Shown: positions 1 through 7,329, counted from the first letter of the stretch. The stretch is DNA of 26,349 bases from Zeimonas sp039807785 (GCA_039807785.1 JBDHRX010000032.1:1-26349), one strand, 5' to 3'. A program made the numbers and translations. The notes: generated by a model from the letters alone, not told the origin.

Positions 1-266
1 CGTCGGCGGGGATCGCCGGCGAGCGCCTGCCCGTGCCCGCCGCGCTGCTGGCCGGGGCGGCGCTGGCCTACGACATGTTCTACGCGCCGCGCGAGACCGC
101 GTTCGTCGCGCAGGCGCGCGCGGCGGGCTGCCCGCGCGCCTGCGACGGGCTCGGCATGCTGGTGGAGCAGGCCGCCGAGTCGTTCCACCTCTGGCGCGGC
201 GTGCGGCCGGCGACCGACCCGGTCTACGAGGCCCTGCGGGCCGAGCTCGCGGCCGAGGCCGGCTGA
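1..266 (+). CDS. aroE: Shikimate dehydrogenase, C-terminal part (5' end outside the window)
   Basis: The reading frame is open from base 3 to the TGA at 264-266; the start lies upstream of the window. AroE reduces 3-dehydroshikimate to shikimate with NADPH in the cytoplasmic shikimate pathway. The visible ~87 residues match the family's C-terminal end: a YDMFYAPRETAF segment (compare the usual YDM-Y-pTpF), then DGLGMLVEQAAESFHLWRG, the conserved C-terminal helix that closes over the substrate, and a short tail with two Pro-containing turns. The mtgA start follows 19 bp after the stop, a pairing common in betaproteobacteria. Identification rests on recognised motifs and context; the N-terminal catalytic Lys/Asp cannot be seen. 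Confidence 0.9.
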   Translation, partial: SAGIAGERLPVPAALLAGAALAYDMFYAPRETAFVAQARAAGCPRACDGLGMLVEQAAESFHLWRGVRPATDPVYEALRAELAAEAG

Positions 267-285
267 GGGCGGCTTGGGGGTGGCA

Positions 286-1008
286 ATGGCGCGCCGGACG
301 CCGCGCTCGGGCTCGCGGCGCGCGTGGCGCGCCGTCGGCATGGCGGTCGTGCTCGCCGTCACCGCGCTGCTGGCGCTGCAGCTGTGGTTCTTCGCGCACG
401 TGCTGTGGTGGAACTACTTCGATCCGGGGCCGACGCCCTTCATGGAGCGCGAGCTCGCCCGGCTGCGCGAGGCCGACCCGAAGCGCGAGCTGCGCCATCG
501 CTGGGTACCGTACGGGCAGATCTCGGGGCACCTCAAGCGCGCGGTGATCGCCGCCGAGGACGCGAACTTCACCGGCCACGACGGCGTCGACTGGGAGGCG
601 ATCGAGCGCGCGTACGAGCAGAACCGGCGCCGCGGCCGGGTCGTGCGCGGCGGCTCGACGATCACGATGCAGCTCGCCAAGAACCTGTTCCTCTCGGGCG
701 AGCGCAGCTACCTGCGCAAGGGCCAGGAACTGGTCATCACTTACATGATCGAGACGGTGATGACCAAGCGCCGCATTCTCGAGCTCTACCTGAACGTCGC
801 CGAATGGGGCGTCGGCGTGTTCGGCGCCGAGGCGGGCGCCCGGCATCACTTCGGCGTGTCGGCGGCGCAACTCGCGTCCGGCCAGGCGGCGCGAATGGCG
901 GCGATGCTGCCGCGGCCGCGCTACTATGACGCCAACCGCGGCTCGACGGCGTTGGCCCGCCGCACCGCGATCATCGGCCGCTGGATGGGGTCGGTCGATC
1001 CTCCCTGA
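286..1008 (+). CDS. mtgA: Monofunctional biosynthetic peptidoglycan transglycosylase MtgA
   Basis: This 240-residue protein polymerises lipid II into glycan strands at the outer face of the inner membrane (GT51 family, no transpeptidase domain). A basic N-terminus is followed by one membrane anchor at about residues 17-42. The GT51 motifs appear in order: EDANFTGHDGVDW (with the catalytic Glu), GGSTITMQLAKNLFLS, RKGQELVITYMIE, and KRRILELYLNVAEWG followed by GVFGAEAGARHHF. The length is normal for MtgA. I chose the ATG at 286 because a purine-rich GGGGGTGG lies just upstream; a TTG at 274 would add four residues. It sits between aroE and mgtE, and mgtE begins 10 bp after its stop, so co-transcription is likely. 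Confidence 0.95.
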   Translation: MARRTPRSGSRRAWRAVGMAVVLAVTALLALQLWFFAHVLWWNYFDPGPTPFMERELARLREADPKRELRHRWVPYGQISGHLKRAVIAAEDANFTGHDGVDWEAIERAYEQNRRRGRVVRGGSTITMQLAKNLFLSGERSYLRKGQELVITYMIETVMTKRRILELYLNVAEWGVGVFGAEAGARHHFGVSAAQLASGQAARMAAMLPRPRYYDANRGSTALARRTAIIGRWMGSVDPP

Positions 1009-1018
1009 AGCGCGATCC

Positions 1019-2542
1019 ATGGCCGAGCAAGACGCCGACATCCGGGCTGAACCAGCCGACGAACGCCCCGACGACGCGCCGGCCGTGCCGCAGCCGCGCG
1101 ATCCGGAGCAGGCCACGCGCGCGCTCGCGGAGGTGCAGGACCTGCTGCGCCGTCACGACCTGGTGCTCGAGGTGGCCCAGCGCCAGCGCCACGGCGAGCC
1201 CGACGAGCGCCACGACCTGGTCGAGCAGCTGGTCGAGCGCCAGCACCTGAACGAGCTGCGCGCGCGCCTGGACGCGCTGCACCCGGCGGACGTCGCGTTC
1301 ATCCTCGAGTCGCTGCCGTTCGAGCAGCGGATGATCGTCTGGGACCTGGTCAAGGCCGAGCGCGACGGCGAGATCCTGCTCGAGGTCTCGGAGTCGGTGC
1401 GCGAGTCGCTGATCCGCTCGATGGATCGCGAGGAGCTGGTCGACGCGGTCGAGACGCTCGACGCCGACGAGATCGCCGAGCTGGCGCCCGGCCTGCCCAC
1501 CGACGTCGTCGAGGAGGTCCGCCGCGGACTGTCGCAGGAGGAGCGCGAGCAACTGCGCGCGTCGATGTCGTTCCCGGCGGGGTCGGTCGGCGAGCTGATG
1601 GACTTCGAGGCCATCAGCGTGCAGCGCGGCTACACGCTCGACATGGTGCTGCGCGAGCTGCGCCAGCTCGAGGAGCTGCCCGATCACACCGACCAGGTCT
1701 ACGTGGTCGACGAGCGCGGCGAGCTGCTCGGCGGATTGCCGCTCGACCGGCTGCTGATCAACCAGCCCGACGTGCTGGTCGAGGACGTGATGCGCCGCGA
1801 CCTCCTGACCCTGCAGCCGCTCGAGGACGCGAGCGAGGCGGCGCATGCGTTCGAGCGCTACGACCTGGTGTCGGCGCCGGTCGTCGATCCGCGCAATCGC
1901 GTCATCGGCCGGGTGACGGTGGCCGAGGTGCTCGACCTGATCCGCGAGGAAGGCGAGTCGGAGATGCTCGCCAAGGCCGGCCTGCGAGAGGACGAGGACC
2001 TGTTCGCCGGGGCCTGGGCCTCGGCGAAGAACCGCTGGCTGTGGCTGGCGCTGAACCTGTGCACCGCGTTCTTCGCCTCGCGCGTGATCAGCGCTTTCGA
2101 CGGCACCATCGAGCGGGTGGTCGCGCTGGCGACGCTGATGCCGATCGTCGCCGGCATCGCCGGCAACTCCGGCAACCAGACCATGACGCTGATCATCCGG
2201 TCGATCGCGCTCGGGCAGGTGAACATGTCGAACGCGCGGCGCCTGCTGCTCAAGGAGATCGCGGTGGCGGCCTTGAACGGCGTGGTCTGGGGCGGCGTCG
2301 CCGGACTGGTGGCCTGGCTGCTCTACCGCGACACGCCGTACGGCGTGCTGCTCGGCCTGACGATGACGCTGGCGATGGTGCTGAACCTGCTGGTGGGCGC
2401 GCTGATCGCCCTGGCCGTCCCGATGACGCTCGAGCGGCTCGGCCGCGATCCGGCGATCGGGTCGTCGGTGCTGCTGACCTTCAGCACCGACAGCATGGGC
2501 TTCCTGATCTTTCTCGGGCTGGCGACGCTGCTGTTCCGCTGA
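1019..2542 (+). CDS. mgtE: Magnesium transporter MgtE
   Basis: This 507-residue Mg2+-selective channel of the inner membrane has the family's full layout. The cytoplasmic N domain (about residues 70-200) has repeated LDALHPADVAFILESLP-type helices. A CBS pair follows (about 205-330, with VYVVDERGELLGGLPLDRLL and VSAPVVDPRNRVIGRVTVAEVL). Then comes a five-helix pore domain carrying the signature MPIVAGIAGNSGNQTMTLIIR. The last helix has STDSMGFLIFLGLA; D491 there corresponds to the pore Asp of Thermus MgtE, as I recall that alignment. The N-terminus has about 40 acidic, probably disordered residues beyond the usual length. The ATG at 1019 is preferred over longer in-frame starts inside mtgA. 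Its 3' end faces the protease gene 15 bp away. The 10-bp gap to mtgA leaves no room for an Mg2+ riboswitch. Confidence 0.95.
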   Translation: MAEQDADIRAEPADERPDDAPAVPQPRDPEQATRALAEVQDLLRRHDLVLEVAQRQRHGEPDERHDLVEQLVERQHLNELRARLDALHPADVAFILESLPFEQRMIVWDLVKAERDGEILLEVSESVRESLIRSMDREELVDAVETLDADEIAELAPGLPTDVVEEVRRGLSQEEREQLRASMSFPAGSVGELMDFEAISVQRGYTLDMVLRELRQLEELPDHTDQVYVVDERGELLGGLPLDRLLINQPDVLVEDVMRRDLLTLQPLEDASEAAHAFERYDLVSAPVVDPRNRVIGRVTVAEVLDLIREEGESEMLAKAGLREDEDLFAGAWASAKNRWLWLALNLCTAFFASRVISAFDGTIERVVALATLMPIVAGIAGNSGNQTMTLIIRSIALGQVNMSNARRLLLKEIAVAALNGVVWGGVAGLVAWLLYRDTPYGVLLGLTMTLAMVLNLLVGALIALAVPMTLERLGRDPAIGSSVLLTFSTDSMGFLIFLGLATLLFR

Positions 2543-2557
2543 GCCGTCCGGCCGCCG

Positions 2558-3358
2558 TCAGCGCTGGCAGGACACCGGGGTGGTGAAGCTCCGGGCCGCA
2601 TCGGCGACCTCGAGGTTCGACAGCAGGCGCGCGTCGGCCGCGCCGGTCGCGTAGCGCACGCCCTGGGCATCGAGCAGCGCCTTGACCGGCGCGAGCTTGA
2701 CCGCGAAGTTGATGTTCTGCGGGATGTCCCCGGTCATCTGGGCCACCCGCAGCGCATTGAGCTTGGCGACGACGACCCCGACCACCTGGCCGCGCCGGTC
2801 GAGCAGCGGCCCGCCGCTGTTGCCGGGCTGTACCGGGACGTCGATCTGCAGCTGTCCCGGATGGTCGCGCAGCCCCGCGAGCGCCGAGACCATCCCGGCG
2901 CCGAGCTGTCCGGACGAGGACAGCATGCCCTGCAGCGGAAAGCCGTAGGTGAGGACGTCCTCGCCCTGGTGCACCGCCGAGGCCGAGCGCAGCAGGGCCG
3001 CATCGACGACCGGAGGTCCCTTGATCAGCGCGAGGTCGTTCTTCGGGTCGGTCGCGAGCACCGCCAGCGCCGCGCCGTCGCCGCGCGCCAGCCGCTTGCA
3101 GCCGTCGACCACGTGGTGGTTGGTCACCAGGTGGCCGTCGACGGTGACATAGAAGCCGGTTCCGCTCGAGGCCCGGCGCTGGGTCGGGGCCGGGGTCGGC
3201 GCCGCGGCGCCCGGCGGCCCCGCCATCCCGCGATCGAGCAGTGACCCCGGGACCGGGCGCGGCGCGGGCGGCAGCGCCGCGGACCCCTGGGCGCAGGCCG
3301 GCGGCAGGCAGCCGGCGAGCGCGCAGGCGAGGGCGGACGCGACAAGCGACGGTTTCAT
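2558..3358 (-). CDS. Secreted trypsin-like (S1C-type) serine protease without PDZ domain
   Basis: This 266-residue exported protease has a recognisable catalytic triad: His in VTNHHVVDGC, Asp in DPKNDLALIKG and Ser in QPGNSGGPLLD, the HtrA/DegP-type arrangement. The N-terminus is a hydrophobic export signal. It contains LAGC (a possible lipobox, Cys at about residue 17) and, a few residues later, ACAQ, a plausible signal peptidase I site, so it may be a lipoprotein or a soluble periplasmic protein. A Pro/Ala-rich linker (about 25-62) precedes the protease fold. DegP family members carry one or two PDZ domains after the protease; here only about 70 residues follow the active Ser, so PDZ is absent. 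The substrate is unknown. The start is the ATG before the signal peptide; a TATCCT sequence 8 bp upstream could be a -10 box. Confidence 0.85.
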   Translation of the reverse strand: MKPSLVASALACALAGCLPPACAQGSAALPPAPRPVPGSLLDRGMAGPPGAAAPTPAPTQRRASSGTGFYVTVDGHLVTNHHVVDGCKRLARGDGAALAVLATDPKNDLALIKGPPVVDAALLRSASAVHQGEDVLTYGFPLQGMLSSSGQLGAGMVSALAGLRDHPGQLQIDVPVQPGNSGGPLLDRRGQVVGVVVAKLNALRVAQMTGDIPQNINFAVKLAPVKALLDAQGVRYATGAADARLLSNLEVADAARSFTTPVSCQR

Positions 3359-3427
3359 CCGGACAAGGATAGGCGAGACGCCGCCGGCCGGGTGCGAAAC
3401 CCGTCACGCCGCCCGCAGGCCGGGCCG

Positions 3428-4213
3428 CTACTTCGCGTACTTGCGGAACTGCGGCGGACGCTTCTCCAGGAACGCCTGGACGCCCTCGCGCGACTCCTCG
3501 GTCTCGTAGTACAGCTTCAGCGCGTACATGCCCATCCCGGCGATGCCGGCCTGGTGCGCCGTGTCCATGTTGAACGAACGCTTGGCGATCGCGATCGCCG
3601 TCGGGCTCTTCTCCATGATCTCGGCGCACCATCGCTGCACCTCGGCGTCGAGCCGGTCGTGCGGGACGACCGCGTTCACCAGCCCCATCGCCAGCGCCTC
3701 GGCGGCCGAGTAGCGCCGGCACAGGTACCAGATCTCGCGCGCCTTCTTCTCGCCCACCACGCGGGCCAGGTACGCGGTGCCGTAGCCGGGGTCGACCGAG
3801 CCGACCTTCGGCCCGACCTGCCCGAACACCGCTTTCTCGGAGGCGATGGTGAAGTCGCAGATCGTGCACAGCACGTTGCCGCCGCCGATCGCATAGCCCT
3901 GGACGCGCGCGATCACCGGCTTCGGCACGTCGCGGATCGCCGCGTGCAGTTCCTCGATCGGCAGGCCGATCGTGCCGCGCCCGTCGTACTGGCCTTCGTG
4001 CGCCGACTGGTCGCCGCCGGTGCAGAACGCGCGCTCGCCGGCGCCCGCCAGGACGATCGCCCCGATCGCGCGGTCGTAGCCCGCGCGGTTGATCGCGTGG
4101 ATCAGCTCGTCGCAGGTGCGCCCGCGGAACGCGTTCATCTTGTCGGGGCGGTTGATCGTGATCCAGGCGGCTCCGTCCCGGACGGCGTACAGGATGTCTT
4201 CGTAGTGCGTCAT
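3428..4213 (-). CDS. badI: 2-Ketocyclohexanecarboxyl-CoA hydrolase (BadI-like, crotonase superfamily)
   Basis: This 261-residue crotonase-fold enzyme closely resembles BadI of Rhodopseudomonas palustris as I remember it. BadI hydrolytically opens the ring of 2-ketocyclohexanecarboxyl-CoA to pimelyl-CoA in anaerobic benzoate and cyclohexanecarboxylate breakdown. Shared blocks include NRPDKMNAFRG near the N-terminus, the oxyanion-hole region AFCTGGDQS, GYAIGGGNVLCTICD, GQVGPKVGSVDPGYGT and a C-terminal KRSFNMDTAHQAGIAGMGMY. The nearest alternative is MenB (naphthoate synthase), which shares GPKVGS and KKAREIW. The C-terminal block and the lack of any men genes nearby favour BadI. A GGAG lies 8 bases before the ATG. 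The other bad/ali genes are not in this window, so the physiological substrate is inferred. It follows nrdG after 106 bp on the same strand and may have its own promoter. Confidence 0.85.
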   Translation of the reverse strand: MTHYEDILYAVRDGAAWITINRPDKMNAFRGRTCDELIHAINRAGYDRAIGAIVLAGAGERAFCTGGDQSAHEGQYDGRGTIGLPIEELHAAIRDVPKPVIARVQGYAIGGGNVLCTICDFTIASEKAVFGQVGPKVGSVDPGYGTAYLARVVGEKKAREIWYLCRRYSAAEALAMGLVNAVVPHDRLDAEVQRWCAEIMEKSPTAIAIAKRSFNMDTAHQAGIAGMGMYALKLYYETEESREGVQAFLEKRPPQFRKYAK

Positions 4214-4319
4214 GGTCGATGGCTCCGGCGGACGTGTTGCGACGACGATACGCCGGTTCCGCGGTCCGTTGCGTGGGGCCGGGCGTGCCGGGCCGCCCCC
4301 GGCGCGGGTCGCGGCCGCC

Positions 4320-5087
4320 TCAGGCGTCGCGCCGCATCTCGAAGCGTTCGAACAGGGCGTGCAGACGGGCGAGCGTCGCGGCCGACGGATAGCCCGGGTC
4401 GGTCGGCGCGCTCACGGGGCCGTTCGCGCCCGCGCTCCGGCAGTCCTGCAACGCATAGCGCCGCACGCCGGCGGCGGCGAGCGTCCGGGCCATGGCGAGC
4501 AGCGCCGTCTCGTCGAGCAGGTCGGGCCGGATCGTGGTGCGGCACTCGAAGTCGCCGCCGTGCGCCACCAGCGCGGCCAGGCTTTCGCTTGCCGGCGCCT
4601 GCGCGCCGCGCACGCCGGTCACCCGGGCATGGCGGGCGTCGTCGTCCAGCGGCGCCTTGACGTCGAGCCCGACCCAGTCGAGCCGCGGCAGCAGCTCCCG
4701 CAGGCGTGCCGGATAGATGCCGGCGGTGTGCAGGCCGACCCGGAAGCCGAGCGCGCGGACCGCGTCGACCGCCGCGGGCAGCGCCGGATCGAGCGTCGGC
4801 TCGCCGCCGCTGAAGACCAGGGCGTCGATCAGGCCGCTGCGCCGCGCCAGCCAGCGCCGCAGGTCGGCCCACGGCAGCGGCGCCGGGCCGGGCGCGGTGC
4901 GCGGCTGCAGATGCGGGTTGTGGCAGTAGACGCAGCGCCACGGGCAACCCTGGACGAAGACGACCGCGGCGAGGCTGCCGGGGTAGTCGACGCTCGTGAA
5001 CGGCACGAGCCCGCCGATGCGCAGCGCGTCGGCGGGCTCCGCGTCGCGTCCGCCGGGCGGCGGTGCGCCGGCATGCTCAGCGGGCAA
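4320..5087 (-). CDS. nrdG: Anaerobic ribonucleotide reductase activating protein (radical SAM)
   Basis: This radical S-adenosylmethionine enzyme should install the glycyl radical on the class III reductase. The 4Fe-4S/SAM motif CxxxCxxC is GCPWRCVYCHNPHLQ, with Cys at residues 48, 52 and 55 from the chosen start. A following FSGGEPTLD is the SAM-binding GGE motif. The opening IGGLVPFTSVDYPG is typical of the longer NrdG subfamily that pairs with Thermotoga/archaeal-type NrdD. I chose the TTG at 5087-5085 because GAGGAGG lies about 9 bases upstream, and no in-frame ATG precedes the conserved region without reading far into the previous gene. This start overlaps the end of the small glycyl-radical gene by 11 bp, implying translational coupling. 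The start codon is the uncertain point; the function is well supported. Length is 255 residues. Confidence 0.9.
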   Translation of the reverse strand: MPAEHAGAPPPGGRDAEPADALRIGGLVPFTSVDYPGSLAAVVFVQGCPWRCVYCHNPHLQPRTAPGPAPLPWADLRRWLARRSGLIDALVFSGGEPTLDPALPAAVDAVRALGFRVGLHTAGIYPARLRELLPRLDWVGLDVKAPLDDDARHARVTGVRGAQAPASESLAALVAHGGDFECRTTIRPDLLDETALLAMARTLAAAGVRRYALQDCRSAGANGPVSAPTDPGYPSAATLARLHALFERFEMRRDA

Positions 5088-5265
5088 GCGCGCGCGCCTC
5101 CTCGAAGTAGCGGCGCTCGGCGAACTCGCCCTGCTTGCCGGTGTTGAACGAGGACACCGGCCGGTGGTAGCCCATGACACGGGTCCAGACCTCGCAGCGC
5201 TGGCGCTCCTCGTCGCGCAGCATGGCGGACGTGGCCTCGCGGACGGGTTGCTCGACGGCGTTCAT
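5077..5265 (-). CDS. Separate glycyl-radical domain protein of class III ribonucleotide reductase (NrdD C-terminal piece)
   Basis: This 62-residue protein carries what is normally the extreme C-terminus of NrdD. The core RVMGYHRPVSSFNTGKQGEF matches the glycyl-radical loop RVxGYxRP...NxGKxxEF, with G32 as the expected radical glycine. A Cys at residue 24 precedes it. It lacks any other part of NrdD, and the adjacent 670-residue NrdD ends without this motif, so the two polypeptides must combine to give a complete enzyme. Evidence that it is a gene in its own right: an ATG with CAGGAGAT 5-6 bases upstream, and tight coupling to nrdG. It is in the same frame as nrdD with only one UGA between them. 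It could alternatively be joined by readthrough, but the strong ribosome binding site favours independent initiation. The active form presumably works in the cytoplasm under anoxia. Confidence 0.85.
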   Translation of the reverse strand: MNAVEQPVREATSAMLRDEERQRCEVWTRVMGYHRPVSSFNTGKQGEFAERRYFEEARALAR

Positions 5266-5285
5266 CGGGATCTCCTGTGGGGGGT

Positions 5286-5319
5286 GGGGAAGGCGGGACT
5301 CAGAGGAAGGCGGGGCTCA
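5286..5319 (-). repeat. 17-bp tandem duplication covering the nrdD stop codon
   Basis: On the minus strand two adjacent 17-bp copies read TGAGCCCCGCCTTCCTC (5319 to 5303) and TGAGTCCCGCCTTCCCC (5302 to 5286), differing at two positions. The first TGA is the nrdD stop; the second is out of frame. The repeat fills most of the 51-bp gap between nrdD and the small glycyl-radical gene. It may be a trace of how the junction between the two pieces changed. Confidence 0.7.
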
Positions 5320-7329
5320 GGCCGTCTCGGCCTGCTTGCGCGCGATCAGCTCGGCGTCGCACTTCGGGCAGAACTCGTGGCGTCCGCCGAGGTAGCCGTG
5401 CGTCGGGCAGATCGAGAAGGTCGGGGTGACGGTGACGTAGGGCAGGCGGAAGCGCGACAGCGCGCGCCGCACCAGCTCGCGGCAGGCGGCGGCGCTCGAC
5501 AGCGGCTCGTTCATGTACAGGTGCAGGACCGTGCCGCCGGTGTATTTCCGCTGCAGCGCCTCCTGGCGCTCGAGGGCCTCGAACGGATCGTCTGTGAAGC
5601 CCACCGGGAGCTGCGAGGAGTTGGTGTAGTACGGCCGGTCGGCAGTCCCGGCCTGCAGGATGCCGGGATGGCGCTTGCGGTCCTCTTTCGCGAACCGGTA
5701 GGTGGTGCCCTCGGCGGGCGTGGCCTCGAGGTTGTACAGGTGTCCCGTGGCTTCCTGGAACTCGACCATGCGCATGCGCAGGTGGTCGAGCAGCCGCAGC
5801 GCGAAGTCGTGGCCCCAGGGCGTGGTGAGGTCGTGGGCGTCGCCGCTGAAGTTGCGGATCATCTCGTTGATGCCGTTGACGCCCAGCGTCGAGAAGTGGT
5901 TGCGCAGCGTGCCGAGATAGCGCCGGGTGTACGGGAACAGCCCCTGGTCGATCAGGCGCTGGATCACCTTGCGCTTGATCTCCAGGCTCTGGCGGCCGAG
6001 CTCGAGCAGCTCGTCGAGCCGGGCATGGAGCCCGGACTCGTCCCCGGCGTGCAGGTGCCCGAGCCGGGCGCAGTTGATCGTCACCACGCCGAGCGACCCG
6101 GTCTGCTCGGCCGAGCCGAACAGGCCGTTCCCGCGCTTGAGCAACTCGCGCAGGTCGAGCTGGAGCCGGCAGCACATCGAGCGCACCATGTGCGGCTCGA
6201 GGTCGGAATTGACGAAGTTCTGGAAGTACGGCAACCCGTACCGGGCGGTCATCTCGAACAGCCGCCCGGCGTTCTCGCTCTCCCAGTCGAAGTCGCGCGT
6301 GATGTTGTAGGTCGGGATCGGGAACGTGAACACGCGCCCCATGGCGTCGCCGCGCATCATCACTTCGATGTACGCGCGGTTGATCATGTCCATCTCGGGC
6401 TGCAGCTCGCCGTAGGCGAACGGCATCTCGCGGCCGGCGATGACCGGTACCTGCTCGCGCAGGTCCTCCGGGCAGGTCCAGTCGAAGGTGAGGTTCGTGA
6501 ACGGCGTCTGCGTGCCCCAGCGCGACGGGACGTTGAGGTTGTGGATCAGCTCCTGCATGCACTGGCGGACCTGGTCGTACGACAGCGCGTCCTTGCGCAC
6601 GAACGGCGCGAGGTAGGTGTCGAACGAGCTGAACGCCTGGGCGCCGGCCCATTCGTTCTGCAGCGTGCCGAGGAAGTTCACCACCTGCCCGACCGCGCTC
6701 GACAGGTGGGCCGGCGGGCCGGACTCGACCTTGCCGGGGACGCCGTTCAGCCCTTCGTGCAGCAGCGTGCGCAGCGACCAGCCCGCGCAGTAGCCCGAGA
6801 GCATGTCGAGGTCGTGGATGTGGAGGTCGGCCTCGCGATGGGCGCGCCCGATCTCCGGCGAATACACGTGATCGAGCCAGTAGTTGGCGACCACTTTCCC
6901 GGAAACGTTGAGGATCAGCCCGCCGAGCGACCATCCCTGGTTCGCGTTGGCGTTGATGCGCCAGTCGCGCTGCTGCAGGTACTCCTCCATCGCGGCCTCG
7001 ACGTCCACCAGCGTGCTGCGCGCGTCGCGCAGCTTGCGGTGCTGCTCGCGATAGACGATGTAGGCGCGCAGCGTGCGGCGGTGCGCGCGCTCGAAGAGGG
7101 CGGTCTCGACGGCATCCTGGATCTGCTCGATGTGCGGCGTGAGCAGGCCGAGCGCGGCCAGGCGCGGCAGCACGTCCCCGGTCGTCAGGCGCTGCGCCTC
7201 GTCGGGGCCGAATTCGCCGCTGGCGCGGCCGGCACGCTCGATGGCGTGGGCGATGCGAGCGGCATCGAACGGCACGACGCGGCCGTCTCGCTTGATCGCG
7301 TGCGTGAGCAGGACCGGTTCGGCGGGCAC
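5317..7329 (-). CDS. nrdD: Anaerobic (class III) ribonucleoside-triphosphate reductase, catalytic polypeptide lacking the glycyl-radical tail
   Basis: This 670-residue enzyme reduces ribonucleotides to deoxyribonucleotides without oxygen. An N-terminal ATP-cone (about residues 8-100: KRDGRVVPFDAARIAHAIERA) provides allosteric control. The barrel follows, with FNLTFDW-type motifs (TPFTNLTFDWTCP), MCCRLQLDLRELLKRGNGLFG (Cys386/387, where the thiyl-radical Cys of the family lies by my alignment from memory) and TGSLGVVTINCARLG. The C-terminus has the zinc site CPTHGY...CPKC (C641, H644, C654, C657). The chain then stops 13 residues later, before the RVxGY glycyl-radical loop that every catalytic NrdD needs. 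That loop is encoded by the next gene. The combined length of the two chains (732) is close to a normal one-piece NrdD. The start is GTG, with AAGGAG 8 bases upstream. Upstream lie NrdR- and FNR-type sites. Confidence 0.93.
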   Translation of the reverse strand: MPAEPVLLTHAIKRDGRVVPFDAARIAHAIERAGRASGEFGPDEAQRLTTGDVLPRLAALGLLTPHIEQIQDAVETALFERAHRRTLRAYIVYREQHRKLRDARSTLVDVEAAMEEYLQQRDWRINANANQGWSLGGLILNVSGKVVANYWLDHVYSPEIGRAHREADLHIHDLDMLSGYCAGWSLRTLLHEGLNGVPGKVESGPPAHLSSAVGQVVNFLGTLQNEWAGAQAFSSFDTYLAPFVRKDALSYDQVRQCMQELIHNLNVPSRWGTQTPFTNLTFDWTCPEDLREQVPVIAGREMPFAYGELQPEMDMINRAYIEVMMRGDAMGRVFTFPIPTYNITRDFDWESENAGRLFEMTARYGLPYFQNFVNSDLEPHMVRSMCCRLQLDLRELLKRGNGLFGSAEQTGSLGVVTINCARLGHLHAGDESGLHARLDELLELGRQSLEIKRKVIQRLIDQGLFPYTRRYLGTLRNHFSTLGVNGINEMIRNFSGDAHDLTTPWGHDFALRLLDHLRMRMVEFQEATGHLYNLEATPAEGTTYRFAKEDRKRHPGILQAGTADRPYYTNSSQLPVGFTDDPFEALERQEALQRKYTGGTVLHLYMNEPLSSAAACRELVRRALSRFRLPYVTVTPTFSICPTHGYLGGRHEFCPKCDAELIARKQAETA

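Noticed and set aside
1009..1018. Mg2+ riboswitch before mgtE
   Set aside because: Only 10 bp separate mtgA from mgtE, leaving no room for an M-box or similar aptamer.
3389..3403. Small hairpin CGGGT-GCGAA-ACCCG between badI and the protease gene as a terminator
   Set aside because: The stem has only five pairs and no T-run follows on the minus strand, so it cannot be claimed as an intrinsic terminator.
5265..5319. UGA between the NrdD pieces as a selenocysteine codon
   Set aside because: No hairpin resembling a bacterial SECIS follows the UGA, the codon lies in a Pro/Ser-rich linker with no reason for a selenocysteine, and the downstream gene has its own ribosome binding site.
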